A stretch of 64,000 bases of DNA from Sphagnum magellanicum (GCA_021904315.1 CM038908.1:18434501-18498500); one strand, 5' to 3'; counted from the first letter of the stretch, positions 9,701 through 21,900 are shown. Notes: generated from the sequence alone by a model not told the origin. Numbers and translations are program-made.

Positions 9701-12700
9701 CAAAGCTTTGAAGGCCTACCATGTCAAAAAGGCCTCGCCAATTCATGCCTAGAGGTAGATATGGATCAAATGCATAAGCCATCATTTTCTCAGTGTATAA
9801 ATAGTCCGAATTTGTGATCAGGAGTAGTGTTTTGCCTGACTGAACAAGGCATGAATCAGCTAGTGAGTTTTCAAACAGAACATCCTATGTTGAACTATAT
9901 GCTAGAAGTCAGCATACTTCCTATTACTTCACCTTTTCAGAAAGCTGTAAATGCATCCTGTACCTATAGAGAAGCTAGTCAGCTGAAGAGATTATGAGGT
10001 TGAAAGTAGGCCCATAGCAACAAAGAATTTCAATTGTGAGGCCAAATTTGGATTTTTCATTTTCTGTTGCCCCAAGTACAAATGTTCATACTGGACCTTG
10101 CCACTTGGATTTATCAGCAAGACAAGGTTTTGAACAATTGACACACCCAAGCCACATTGACACAAGTTGACACTTCCAAAGACACATCTACAATTTGCAA
10201 TAGACAGTACCATTCTGAGATTGACAAAGTCCAGAGTGCAGAGCTCTGAGGTCTAGACTAGAAGCAATGGGCAAAGCCACATGTGGGTGCCTACCTCCTT
10301 TTGGTCAAGGAGAGCCAATGGCAGCTCTGCATCACACTCCACAAACTTGTCAGGATCATTGATAACTTCAGCCTGAGGAGTACAACATAAGCAACTCTTT
10401 TAACATTGCCAGACTCAGCACTTTGATCTATCCTCTCTTTGCATCAGTTGCAACTCTTGAACCATTGCACAATTTAATCAACACCACTGTCATTCTGTGT
10501 TGCATATTGATTTTCTGGTTTGGACACTTCATGATGCAATCAAAAAACTTCAAGTGACAATAGTCAAATTGGCTTCAGCTTGGATTTGGGCAGTTCCATA
10601 CATACATACCTTCAGTTGACCCCCCACATGAGCTCTTAACATGGATGTTGCCACTGCCTGCAAAAGGATGTACACAGCAAAGACCCAAAATGAAGGCCTG
10701 TCAAGAGTCAATTGGGAAAATACTGCAAGGCATCATTGAAAGTTGTAGGATGAGACTAAGCACAAATTCTCTGCTTATGAAAAAAATGTCCATCCTCAAA
10801 TCTTGGTATGAAGTGATCATGTTTCAATTTTGGTGGAATTCCAACAGAGAAAATACCTGAAAAAGAGTTTCATATGCCACTTCACCCAGCTCAGGTGGGA
10901 GTGCACCATTATCAGGCCACTCCACCATCTGCACTCTACTATAGATAAAGCACAATTAACATCCAGAGGTCATAAAGCTAATCAAGAAGGAAAAAAGGTG
11001 AGGAGAAAACTTTGACTGAGAGATTGGTGAAGCATGAAATAGCAAAAGCCTGCAACAGAAGACAAAGCATTGACCATCACCATCACCATGAAAGACCAAA
11101 TGATAGACTCTGCTTCATGTAATGTTGTGACCATTGATACTCATCTTTAGTTTGGAAAGAGCAGAATAAGTTTAAGAACTAGATAAGTGGAGGGAAAAGG
11201 AGTTGGTAACAGAATGGTAGGCACCTTCCCAGGGTCCTCACTTCAGTGGTGCAACTCACCTTGACACTAATGACTTCACAAGATGTCCAGATTCACCTTC
11301 AAGAAATTTCTTATCACTCAAGCAGAGTTTACCCAGATGTTACACTCCATCAAAGCTGGAGCTTCATGTTGAGGCTTGACACTTGACTAATGGGAAGTAT
11401 CATAAAAAGGTGTGGGGACAAAGTCTTTGACTCCTTCCTTGGGATGCAGCACTGTGGATATTGCATCAAAAGTGAATGGTCCTCTTTTTCTCCACACACA
11501 TTAGCATTGGTACTCTGCCTTGTCTCTTGCCTCTGTTTAGTGTTTAAAATTTGAATCACTCTAGTGGCAGGACCATTGTGCCAAGGTGCTTTAAGGCTTT
11601 CTTCAGTGCCTTGGACACTTGCAGTTACACATTCCTCTCCCATTTAATACTTTTAGTTTTCCATGACCCAGATTTCAAAGAAATATCACATGACCCCATA
11701 ACAGTTCGCCAATAATTCAGCTTGTTTCAGTTTGCTGAAGTCAACAATTATAGAATATCACCTCTTGGACATTGTATTAGTTCATCCTACCATCTTAGCT
11801 TCAAATTGGCCCTTCAGCCAAAAGGAGACACCAAACTTCAGCAAGTTGACAGGTTTACAACAACCCAATGAAGAGTCTTCCAACACCAAAGGATGGATAG
11901 ACTCCAGGGCAGGTTGATTGCTTTCACAATTCAAGAATATTTTTTTCAAGCACAGGATATACACCAATATTTCAGTTCCAAATCATCTTCCATGGAATAG
12001 GGTGAAACTGACAAATATTCAAGGATATTTCAGTTCTGAATCATCTGCAGTGGAACTCAGTGAAACTAACACTCAACCAACTATTTCTCTGCTTCAAACA
12101 CTTTCTGGACATATGTGCATCCCAATTGGAATTGAAGGAATATTCAATCCCAATAGAAGTACAGGGTGGAAGAATTGGAATCTCTTCCTTATCTGCATTC
12201 ACTTGATCCCTTCCCCTGCCAAGCCACAGTTGCTTGTGCAAACACTCCCCTCTTACTGAGGTTCACTTCAAATCTCCACACATTGGCACAATTAGCCCCT
12301 TGGGGATGACTTATCCCCTAACACCATAATCATCTGCCTATGAGGGCCAGGATGATAGCTGCTCCTACATTCCATCCATAGCCTTCAGTTTCAGGCTGAA
12401 AGGTTTCTCTCAACAAGAGAGGATAGCAATGCTCAATTTGAGAAAAGAAGGAAAGAAAATCTGTGTACCTGCATGCATATGACAGACTCAGATATAGAGA
12501 AAAGGGTGTTGAGGAACTCCCAACGTCTATCATTTCGTAAGTTCACCAGTTCTTCTCCATAAATTTCACTGCACCCAGCTATCCAGATTTAGACAGGTTC
12601 AAGCTGTAAATTTAACTTCTACAGCCAAATGAACTGAACAGTTGCAGAGCAGTGCTTTCTTTTGTGAGTATGAACAAAAAATACAATTGCCCAGCAGCCT

Positions 12701-13519
12701 ATGCTTAAATATTCTAGAGCCAGTTTGTAATAAATCCAAAGTGTGTACCTAAGTAAGGTTGACTTAAAAAGCTCAAGGCCAGACCTTATAGCATGACTTG
12801 AGAGCATCTTAGTCCCATGCATGGCACGCTTGATTTGCCCAAAGTGATCAGCTTTTACTAAGTTCCCCTTTTGCTTGTCCAAAATTAGACCTCTAATCAC
12901 CTTGCATGACACAAAGCACCATGAAATGTAAGTTAGAAGACTATTGACCCCTTTGGATCACCAAAGAGACACTTAATTTCTTGTTGGCAGAACAGCAGAT
13001 TATTTTTATGGCCACAAGCCACAAGCCACAAGATAAACACTTGCTTGTTGGCAGAACAGCAGATCATTGTTATTGCTCTTTTCCAAGCAATGATTTCCAA
13101 CTACATAATTGATTTGCAAGGGCTTGCTTAATTCCTCAAGCCTAAAAAGTAATCTGGTGATTTTCATGGACTGTTTCAGGTGAAAATATGACCTATTATT
13201 CTAAACCGCAACTTCATGAAAAACTACATTCAGTGTTCCAGTCTCAGGATTGAATTTCCTAGTTCAAGTAACATCCACCTTGGACCACCAACTACTCCCA
13301 AGTTGGCCATGAGCCCTACAAGAAGCAAATTATTTTGGGTTTACATCTTGATTACATAACAACCTAGATGAATCATACATTTGGTGAAGTTCTGTGAAAT
13401 TGATCGGGGATTAGGGAGTGAGAGTCTACTAAATCATTGTCAAAACTAAGTCCATGCACAGGATAGCCCATCAAGTGAAGATTCTTCAGCCCATATTCAT
13501 ATGCACGCCCTTCCCAAGC
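6726..13519 (-). CDS. HAD-type 5'-nucleotidase domain protein; 5' end not found, one in-frame TGA
   Basis: Fourteen minus-strand exons joined by GT-AG introns in consistent phase: 13519-13430, 12900-12785, 12568-12469, 10928-10857, 10657-10610, 10372-10295, 9839-9720, 9489-9384, 9170-9007, 8522-8388, 8263-8133, 7293-7231, 7005-6927 and 6773-6726 (TAG). They encode 449 codons matching the HAD 5'-nucleotidase family (cf. Arabidopsis At1g75210, from memory). Landmarks are VIRGLILDKQKGN, AMHGTKML, the motif II region LLLITNSDY, VIVSARKPEFF with the motif III lysine, GGLYCGGSA, the motif IV region YVSDHIYTDV, FNQLQLALQRR, RLDQKIAPM, WGYLSRAGLWDKSHL and RYADIYTSRVSNF. The enzyme would remove phosphate from a nucleoside monophosphate, but the nucleophile motif DxDxT should lie before 13519 and I could not find it. 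Codon 293 of this model is TGA (9022-9024), where the family has Arg in ALICRELE. It is either a recent pseudogene, a truncated allele or a base error. Confidence 0.8.
9022..9024 (-). other. In-frame TGA in the nucleotidase gene
   Basis: The exon reads GCACTCATTTGCTGAGAATT, that is ALIC-stop-EL, where relatives read ALICREL. One C-to-T change (CGA to TGA, a CpG site typical of methyl-cytosine decay) explains it. The frame and both splice sites of the exon are otherwise intact, and all exons downstream remain readable. Confidence 0.8.
12981..13069 (+). repeat. Short direct repeat in an intron
   Basis: CTTGTTGGCAGAACAGCAGA occurs at about 12980 and again at about 13044, with a triple GCCACAA word between them. 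This is local tandem slippage within the nucleotidase intron. Confidence 0.7.
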
Positions 13520-13544
13520 CTGCCACAGACTTAAAATTGTCGAC

Positions 13545-14545
13545 TTCTCTTTCTCCTTTGAGTCAGCTAGTAGTTTCCAGTCAATACAGTCCTTTGGCCA
13601 CATGACCATTTTTGCCACAAACAAAATATGTGATGGTTCTCTGGGCCTTTTATGTTCCAACACTTTTGTAAACAAGGCCTTCCCTTTTCGGCCTCCTCAA
13701 TTTGCCCCTTGTGCTCCTCGGGCAGCATTGTTTTGGCCATGTTGATATTGCACAATGAGTGTCTTCTTCATCTTTAAGTTGCTGGTCCCCTCTTCTTCAT
13801 ACAATGGTACTTAGTGATCAGCTTGGTGCTTGTCCTCTCAAAGATGGCATCGCATCCATAGTGGATAGATTTTGAATAAACATCCTCATAACTGTGAGGG
13901 AGTTTGTTCAGCAACAGGTTCACCAAGATCCTCTCAGGTAATTGGTTCTCCCAACATAGCCAAGAGGTTCTTGAGGTCTCTTGCCTTTGAAATCTATTCT
14001 TCAATGTCAGTGCCCTCCTTCATGTCGATGTTGTGCAATTGTTGTGCACAACAACAAGTTGATTTGTGAATTTTTGAATTTGTGATGCATCTCCCGACTG
14101 AAATTGAAGCCTCAATGTTTGCATGCCAAAGCCAAAGCAGGGTCAATGAACTCTGCTATTGTGTCCACCAGATTATCTTTGACTGACAGAATCACCTTAT
14201 TCTTCATGTCGCACAGCATCAACTCTGTCACCTACACACCACCGACAATAGTAGGAAATGTAGTAGGCATTACAACATTTTCAATGATATCCCAAAGGTT
14301 CTCCCTCCTCAAAATAGCTCTCATCTTAACTCACCAAACATTGTAGTTTACGACTCCTTCTAGCTTGTAACTTTCTCCTTGAACAGAAATGTCCTTACTG
14401 TTTACCTAACTCCTTCTAGCTTGTTACTTTCTTCAACAGAAATGTCCTTACCATTAACACTGAGCTTGAGCCATCTTTACTACACTTGACTAGCACTCTA
14501 CTGACTCATTTATTCTTCTTAAACTTGACCCTGATGCCATGCAGA
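13545..14545 (-). mobile_element. Ty1/Copia retrotransposon fossil (gag part)
   Basis: Copia-type gag on the minus strand, in order: an N-terminal stretch near 14200-14350 (RAILRRENLWDIIENV), the central gag helix region near 13860-13960 (ILVNLLLNKLPHSYED), and a CCHC zinc knuckle near 13600-13640 (VCGKNGHVAK). Pol and LTRs are not seen beside it. It is broken, with several interruptions. It lies in the same orientation as the nucleotidase gene, in the intron directly upstream of the exon at 13430-13519. Confidence 0.75.
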
Positions 14546-14980
14546 ATTCAAGATTTAATTGAAGAAAGAGCAAAGGCTCAACAAGTAAACAGATCAGGAA
14601 AGACAATGAATAAATACTGCACATTGGCCATCACTGACCTTCTGTAAACTACTAATTTTACAAAGGGTCACTAGTAGTTTCCTGCCTGCTTTGCTTGCAA
14701 GAGATTTCCTTGCTATTTCCTTACACTTATATATGGTTATGGGGGGAAGCCAGCTCACCACATGATAAAACAAAACAGCTGAGGCATCATTGAGGCAAAA
14801 TAGTCAAAGACGATGGAGTTGAAGATTTGGCATCAACATGAAAAGATCATTCAGCAGATTCTACAAAGGCAAGCTTGTGGAAGATAACTAAATCTGTGAC
14901 AAGTATAATTGATCCATGTCCAGAAAAGCACACGCACATTGCTACAGAATTGGAGTAATCTTCAGAAGAATCGCAGTATC

Positions 14981-15062
14981 CTAATCTGTTCTAGGGTCTC
15001 TGCCCTTCGCATCATATTGTTTTAGAAGTGTGTCAAGGTCTGCATCACTGGGTATTTTGTTT
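14981..15062 (-). other. Exon-like terminal segment, unrecognised
   Basis: A good acceptor (TGTTGCAG) is followed by an open frame to a TAG at 14981-14983. It encodes a hydrophilic tail containing KIPSDADLDTLLKQYDAKG. The composition looks like real protein, but I do not recognise the family. It may be the last exon of a small minus-strand gene whose earlier exons include 15717-15810. The phase to that exon works only in a different frame from its ATG frame, so the join is unproven. Confidence 0.3.
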
Positions 15063-15243
15063 CTGCAACAATATTAGAGTTCTATTTCTTTGACAAGCAA
15101 TAATCCTTAACTCAACAAGAGGGTTTTTGACCCCTGCATATAAAAGAATATAAGAGGACATGGAAGAACAATGTGAGGTCTAGCAAATAGCCAACAAAAT
15201 TCCCAATGCTGTGACAGAATCTCTTCCAATTTCCAATTATGTC

Positions 15244-15331
15244 AAATAATGGCCATTTGGCCAGACCTGGTCCTGGCCGTTGAGCGGGTTGCTGACCAGC
15301 AGGTTGGCCAGGTCCTCCAATGGCCATTATC
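15244..15331. repeat. Hairpin-forming inverted repeat, possible tiny MITE
   Basis: The left arm is ATAATGGCCATTTGGCCAG and the right arm TCCAATGGCCATTAT. Nested inside is a second inverted match, GACCTGGTCCTGGCC against GGCCAGGTCC. The whole is about 88 bp and much more GC-rich than its surroundings. No coding sense is seen. Confidence 0.6.
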
Positions 15332-15716
15332 TAATACAAAGCAAGTGGACAAACATGCACTTTGCACTTTGTCACAGCCTGATAATGTCTTTAGACAAAC
15401 TTGGATTCTTGGTGTGGGCTTTTGCTGCTTAATACTGGTAGCTCAAGCCTGCTGGTTTCATTCACCTAGTTTGTATCAGAGCATGGGAATTTTACTCAAG
15501 CTTCCAAACATAAATTTTCATAGCGGGTATATCATGTAGCAGATCTGCTCACAGCTACATGTCATGCCACACATCACGCCACACTGCGCTTTAACATTCT
15601 CTTGTACAAATTTTGCACAATGGAGAGTGGTCCTGGGTCAAAGTGGAAATGAAAAGACATATGTTAATTTATGAACTCCCCATCCTGAAGCATTATCTTA
15701 CATATAAAACACTTAC

Positions 15717-15810
15717 AGGCAGGAGTTCCATGAGGTAAACCATAAGGTCGGATAGTTGCACACATCCGTGGAATAGACAAACTCTGAATGAATTCAGGGG
15801 TACCCAACAT
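15717..15810 (-). other. Exon-like segment with strong donor, unrecognised
   Basis: An ATG at 15808-15810 opens 31 codons including SLSIPRMCATIRPYGLPHG. They run into a near-perfect donor (CCT|GTAAGT) at 15716-15711. Codon composition looks protein-like. A second frame through the same block is also open. Either this is the first or an internal exon of a small gene between the nucleotidase and the ATP/ADP carrier, or it is chance. I do not know the family. Confidence 0.3.
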
Positions 15811-16050
15811 TTATTCTTTCATTGACCAATCAGAATACTCATTCTTGGCTATCCATGCAAGCCATGGGACAATACTACTAAACCAAAAAAGCCATTCCAT
15901 TGGCATCTACTGATGCAGTCAATTACATGGCTACTGGAATCCTATATGCAATAATCACAATCCTAAACAACCTAAGTTGTATAATCCATATAATCACAAC
16001 TCACAAATCATCACTACTTCTATTACAAATGGATTTATCCATTTTTAACG

Positions 16051-16079
16051 CCCCCCCCCCCCCCTCCCCAAAAAAAAAA
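16051..16079 (+). repeat. Poly-C then poly-A homopolymer tract
   Basis: A run of about 14 C, then CTCCCC, then about 10 A. Non-coding; a likely spot for sequencing error. Confidence 0.8.
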
Positions 16080-16235
16080 GTGTTTGAAGACACTCCCATA
16101 TTTGGTCAAACAATTGTTGAATTAATTCAATGTTGAGATTTCAGATGGTGTAGAACCACCTGCATTTCAACATTTCAAAAACATGCACAATTTGAAAAAA
16201 CACAACAAACCTGAATGTATACCTGCATGTGAAAT

Positions 16236-16391
16236 TCATGACACCTCTATGATAAAGAATTTCTTACATCCTGACATCCAAGAATTTCCGCCCAAGATAC
16301 CAAGTGCAAAAGACAATCTGTCTCTCCCATCCAGATCCAATTGCCCAATGAATTGAATATGATTAGATGCAGTGGCCACAACAATAGCCAT
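16236..16391 (-). other. Small 51-codon open frame, unrecognised
   Basis: An ATG at 16389-16391 opens a clean 51-codon frame to TGA (16236-16238). It begins MAIVVATASNHIQFIGQLDL and contains a possible splice donor (GGAT|GTAAGA) near codon 41. It lies about 640 bases beyond the stop of the ATP/ADP carrier gene, so it may sit in that gene's 3' flank. No family recognised. Confidence 0.2.
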
Positions 16392-17026
16392 CTCATGTCA
16401 GTGAACAAACTACCCATATTATTCATTCATCATTATCTCTACCTTTCCAAATAGTCACCAGACTTCTAAGCTCCCAATACAACAAATATTGTTGCATTTC
16501 TGTCCACCACTCTCAAGTGGGACACTTATACAAGACCGCACCTGGATGCACTAAGCACCCAACTTAATAATGTGTTACTCAAGCCTCGCAGAGACTTTCC
16601 TTCCCCACATCACACCAAGCTCTGCCAAAGTCACCTCTCTGCCTACTACTTTTAAACTAAACTGCTGAAATGAGGCCATATAACAGATACTAGACTCATA
16701 AAAAATTTGTAGTGCCTGACATACAACCTGGTACACTGTGCACTAGAAGAGGGGGTGAAGTTGCTGAAGTGCACATACACAGCCTCTCTCCCCCAAATGA
16801 CCCATTGCTTGTCAATCTGTTCATCTTCCGTTGGGAGTCAGCAAGGCATAAACCACTCCCACCTTGCTGCATTCCCAAGCTGCAAATTTCACAGCACAAA
16901 CACTACTCATTTCTGACTATTTCCGACAGACTGATTCAAATAATGTGATTAATTCCAGGAATGGTTTTCACTCAGAGTGAGGTGCTGGTAGTGAGGGGTA
17001 TCAACCAGCATGCACACAAAACTGTC

Positions 17027-20000
17027 TCAATTGATGGGTGCTGCCTCTGAAGCAGGGATATCACGCTCCCCCTCTCCTTGCTTCTCTGTGGAGCCATCCC
17101 CATTGGTTGTTGAAGCAACAGGGGCAGGTGCAACAGCAGCCACTGCCTGCCCATCAACAACGGGCACATACCGTCCTTCAATGAAACCTTGCTCATTGAG
17201 AACACTCACAAAACGGTAAGTCACCTGCACCCAGGAACCCAAATTTTCTCCATCATTCCACAGCACAATAATACAGTGCAAGATTTAGGAAAACAAATTC
17301 TGTTTGTTTCCTGATTGCACTCTGTACATTGCAATGGTGAGGTCTAAAAGAGCACCTTTCCAATATACGCATCAGTTAGTTTCAAGCTTTCACTGATCAA
17401 GTGATCAGAGCAGATATGGTTATTGAGTCCCACATTTTTTCCCTCATATAACTTATAACTCATGTGCTTGATGACAATGAACAACTCTAAACACCGCAAT
17501 CTTGACAAAGACACTCAGTGAGAAAGAAATTCCTTACCTCCTTCCTTGCCTTTGATTGCCCCAGGACAGCAGCAGAGATGGCAGATAGTTTGCCTTCCAG
17601 AAGCTTGCCCTTCAAATCTTTCTGGACTAGAGGTGTAAATTGGGCATCTAACGACCGTGCTGCACCTAACCATGCCAATACAATAACCAAGAGAATCGCC
17701 CCTAAATAAGGTGTAGAGGCTGCCAATGATCCAAATCCCAGGATGAGAAACTGCTGGATAAGAGCACCTCCTGACTTGCCAAGTGGGTTGCACACCACAT
17801 CAATGGCAGCCTTCCCTTTTACCTGCATAAAATCACCAATAAAGCATTCATGATTAGATACTGCTTCTGACTGCTTCTCCATAAAAGCCTAAATTTCTTG
17901 TCCACTCCCAAGACATGATTGCTCTTGTCATGCCACTGGCTGTGCACCAACTAATCCAGAGATAACTCAAGAGCATCATTTAAAAATGAATGGCATGTCA
18001 GTAACACCACTTGCAACCTTAAGATTCAAGGGAAACACCATCAAAACCCTAGAATGTTTCTCAAATATCTGATCCTTCCTATCAGACAAGGTACATTGCA
18101 GATCTTGACCATTCTGAGTCGCAGAATGTTAGCTCAACTACATACCTTGGTGTCCTCATCCAAGGGGATATAGGCCATCTCCTTGCATGGGTCAAACAGA
18201 CTGTATTTGGCACTCTTGCTGAAGATATTCTGAAGGGCTCCAACATACACTGCTGCTAGCAATGGAGTCAGTCCAATGCCTGCAAGTGCAGGAGTGAGAG
18301 GAGTACTGAAGAGAACCAGTCCAAAAAAGGCAACCCCTGTAATTAGCAACACCGTTGGTGTGATGGCTGCAGCCACACCCCATCCATACTTCCTGAAAAT
18401 GAAACGGCTCAGTAACATCATTATAAATGTTGCCACTCCCGTGTATGTTGAAAAGTCGCCCATGAATGAAGAATATTCATTGGGGCTCGGGAACTGCACC
18501 AACACAGAGACCAGACTTCATTGTGTCAGTTCATGCATGAGCAGGTTCTAGGGGGGTGATGCACAGACAACCAAGATGCACCCACTCAAGTTGATGACTT
18601 TGTTTTGGTGAGAAGGCTGCGACTGCCACATTTTCATCATGACAAGTATGCACATGATTCAGCCTAGAAAAGTAATCGTAAGTTGCAGGATAAAGGTTCA
18701 TCCTCATGCTCTGACACATGATCAAAAAAGGGATATGCAGTAATATAATGCAGCAACATAGCACAACCCTTGAGACCCCAAATGACTCTTATCAACAATA
18801 CACATCTTTCAATTCACATAGCAGTGGCTTCAAGACTGAAGCATAGCTGGTGAACATACATAAAGCACATCAAACACTCTTTCTTTGCCTTTGTTATCAA
18901 AATATAAACTTGATGTGTTTCACAATTTATGCCAGTCCAACACAGGACAAAACCTCCCCACAAAATGTGCACCACACTTGGAGAAGACTAAGGGACTCCT
19001 GATAGTGGTAGGTAAGGGCTCACCTGCAATTTGAGCTTTGATTTCCACGTGACCTCCACCAGATTGATACTGATTCCATATGCAACAACCAGAGTAGCAA
19101 GGTCCCGAATATACCGCGAGTTCAGCAAAAACTTAGCACTTTCCACCATACCCAACTTAGGCTTGGCTTTCTACACATGCATACACATACCAACAAGGTC
19201 TTGATTATCCAGTGGACAACAAGATATTCCACAAAATTGACTCCACCTTGATATCCCCATAACAATTCAAGATTATAAACTCAAAGCTGCATAACATAAA
19301 CTCTGCATAAATTTTCTCCCATACATGGATTTACAACAACCTACAAAAGCTTCAGGCTTCAGTATTCACATCCATATGAAATGAATTAAGACAGTGCACC
19401 ATATAGCAGGATGAATATGAATATGGACACAGTGCAGTTCAGCTGTTGGAGTTCCTGTGCCAAGCTCTTGCAATTTTCACACAATGGAGTTTCTGCAGAG
19501 GAGCAGGACCTCTAAATTAGAATTCTAATTCTGGATCAGATGCATGTGATATCTCCAAAAGTAAAGAGAAGAAACACAAACCTTCTTCCGGATCTCTGCC
19601 TTGGGAAGTGATGGATCATTCACCACATATTTGTTGACCCACCAGTAAATACCCACAATTGCAAAGCCAAGAATTACAACAAGCCCCATCATACCCTTGA
19701 GTGAGTAACCCCACCCATCAACCCCAGGTGGCAACTGTGTGCGCAACTTTGAGAAGTACTTGACTGTGCGGCCTGAAAACACAAGAGCTACATTGGCCCC
19801 TAGGCCAAACAAAGGGTAGAACTGCTTGGCTTCGTCAACAGTTGTAATCTGCCACACACACACCCCAGCCTTGGTAAGTTGATTAAGACTCTATCATCTC
19901 TAGCAACCTGTAACATGGTTGTGATCTTTCTCTTAGAAAATCATAATTACTGAACCCTAACAAAAAACCTGCAGAAATCTGCTGAATTCTGCTAAATTCC

Positions 20001-21352
20001 TTGCTGATACTACAAAAGCTTAGGTCATGACTGAAAGAGGTCACAGCATGCTGAATGGAACATACTTTACATAAACTCCAAACACAAAATAGGCAACCTC
20101 CTGACAATGCATCAATTCCACCACAGCAAAGACCCTCATTCTTTCAATGTATCCATTCTAACCTACACTTCCATGAAGTTTGGGATTGCATTGTGAATAG
20201 CACAATGGCACTTTTGCCTCCTGGATTGTTGCAAAACTTCAAACTGAATAACTTTGCAGACATTCCCACACCATCAACCAATATGTCCACAACTGAAAGT
20301 GCAACATTCGGAACAACTCAACTTCATGTCAGCATTCTACACAATGCAGTCTACACAGCAAGCATTACATTACTACGGCTTGTGAATGTCCAAGATGACC
20401 AGTAGATGGGATGGGTACACACCTGATTAGCAAAGCCCCAGAAGAGTACTGAAACCACTACACTGCCCCACAGCTCAGCCATGACATAGAAGAGCACGAA
20501 CGTCCAATTGCGAACAATAGCAATAGGTCCCAAGAATCTTGTGCCCAGTTTCTGTACTAGAAAATCTGCGAATGCAGTGGGATGCAAGATGTCCACCAAT
20601 GGGTACATGAAAAAGGCGAAGGTCCCAAAAAACGCGATGAAAGGGAAAATGCAGGAGTAGAAAAGCTGCTCCTTGGAGAGAACATTGGAGAGCTTGGTGT
20701 AGATTATCATGAACCCAATGGCCATGGGCAAGTTCACCCACGTCTTGAGAAAAGGAATGATCTCAGCACTGCTTCCTTTGGCAGTCACCACCAGCACATC
20801 CTTAGTGTCCCGTAAGATGGTGTAATTGAACAGAATGCAGAAAAACATCAACCCTAATGGCAGCACCTTCTTGATAGTAGTAGTCTCCACACCGAAAAAC
20901 TTCCTGGGAGCAACAGTGCTCGCATTCTGACTGGGAAAAGCTCCACCTTCTGCTGCTGCTGCTGCTGCTGCCGCCGCCTGTGCACGAACATTAAGCCCAA
21001 TTCCCAATCCAAGAGGAATTTCCCCACCAATGCGACGCCCAGTTCGCCGTATTCTCAAACCATTACTAGCGAACACTTCCTTACTCACCGCGGCTGCTTC
21101 TCTGAAGCCACCTCCACGCAAATCCCGTAAATTCTCCGCCTGCATACTCCTCCTCATCATCATTCTCTCCCCGATTCCAACCCCACATATGGCACCAAGA
21201 CTTCTGCTAGATCGCGTAGCTGCCATCCCCGGCATCATCGCCGCCGCACATGACACCCGCGCCGACAATCCAGATTCCGTTCGTCTCTGCATCCGCAAAA
21301 CATTGTTACCACTGGCTACCCACGCGGGCGCTGCTGCATAGAGCGCCTGCAT
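17027..21352 (-). CDS. NTT: Plastidic ATP/ADP antiporter (nucleotide transporter)
   Basis: Six phase-0 exons with GT-AG introns: 21352-20423, 19848-19582, 19170-19024, 18493-18146, 17822-17538 and 17224-17027 (TGA), giving 724 residues. The protein exchanges cytosolic ATP for stromal ADP (and phosphate) across the inner plastid envelope. Hallmarks are FNYTILRDTKDVLVVT (175-190), FLKTWVNLP (201-209), MAELWGSVVV (291-300), INLVEVTWKSKLK, KYGWGVAAAITPTVLL and CNPLGKSGGALIQQF. From my remembered alignment, the four charged residues reported as critical in Arabidopsis NTT1 (K155, E245, E385, K527) correspond to K203, E293, E438 and K580. About twelve membrane segments are expected. Residues 1 to about 145 are Arg/Ala/Ser-rich with a nine-alanine run and act as transit peptide. 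The protein is about 100 residues longer than Arabidopsis NTT1, half in this leader and half in the extra hydrophilic tail encoded by the last exon. Confidence 0.95.
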
Positions 21353-21900
21353 GGTGAGCTACAAAAATCCTCCTCCACACCGCGGCAGCAAGCCCACACA
21401 CACCCAGCGCTGGCGCAATTGGAATTTTTTTTTTTTAAAAGAAAAAATAAAAAAAGAGGCAAACAAACCAGGAGATAGAGAAGAAGAAGAAGAAGAAGAA
21501 GAAGAAGAAAAACTCCAAAGAAAAAAAAGATTGCGAGAAGAAGAAAGGAGTGAGAGAGATCTCTTGCGAGAGGGGAAGAGGGGAGGGAGAGGAGAGGAGA
21601 GGAGAGGAGGAAGGAAGAAAGAGGAGAAGGGGAGTTGGATCGAGCGCTGGAATAGGCGGGCTAAAGGACAATTCCGCCGCACTTTTCCTTACATCTTCAC
21701 CGTCCATTCCCTATCTCCGTATCCAACAGTCAACTCTACCCCCTGCACCCCTCCCACCAGTCGGCGTTTTTTTTTTTTTTTTTTTTGGTTTTTTTTGGGG
21801 GGTTGCGAAATTTCGCCAAAATGTGCCACAATTTATTTATTTTCTTAAGGGAATAAAATATTATGCCTTAATATTCCCGTTTATAAAGGAAAAATATCGC
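21353..21900 (-). promoter_or_regulatory. 5' leader and promoter region of the ATP/ADP antiporter gene
   Basis: Upstream of the ATG the minus strand is strongly CT-rich for about 270 bases, with TTC runs at about 21480-21511 and TCTCC runs at about 21575-21612. This is typical of plant 5' leaders. A TATAAA lies on the minus strand at 21895-21890, about 540 bases from the ATG, and a homopolymer T run sits at about 21769-21786. Which of these mark the true transcription start is not clear. Confidence 0.4.

Noticed and set aside
14905-14930. Minus-strand GACATGGATCAATTATACTT, again resembling DMDxT
   Set aside because: The frame breaks inside the motif and no surrounding family residues or splice sites support an exon.
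15979-16008. Minus-strand text reading DYMDYTT, resembling the HAD DxDxT motif
   Set aside because: The spacing is wrong by one residue, stops flank it closely, and the local DNA is simple GATTATA-type sequence. Judged chance.
21359-21848. Long open frames on both strands beside the carrier gene start
   Set aside because: They are low-complexity Glu/Arg or Ser/Phe translations of the CT-rich 5' leader, not genes.
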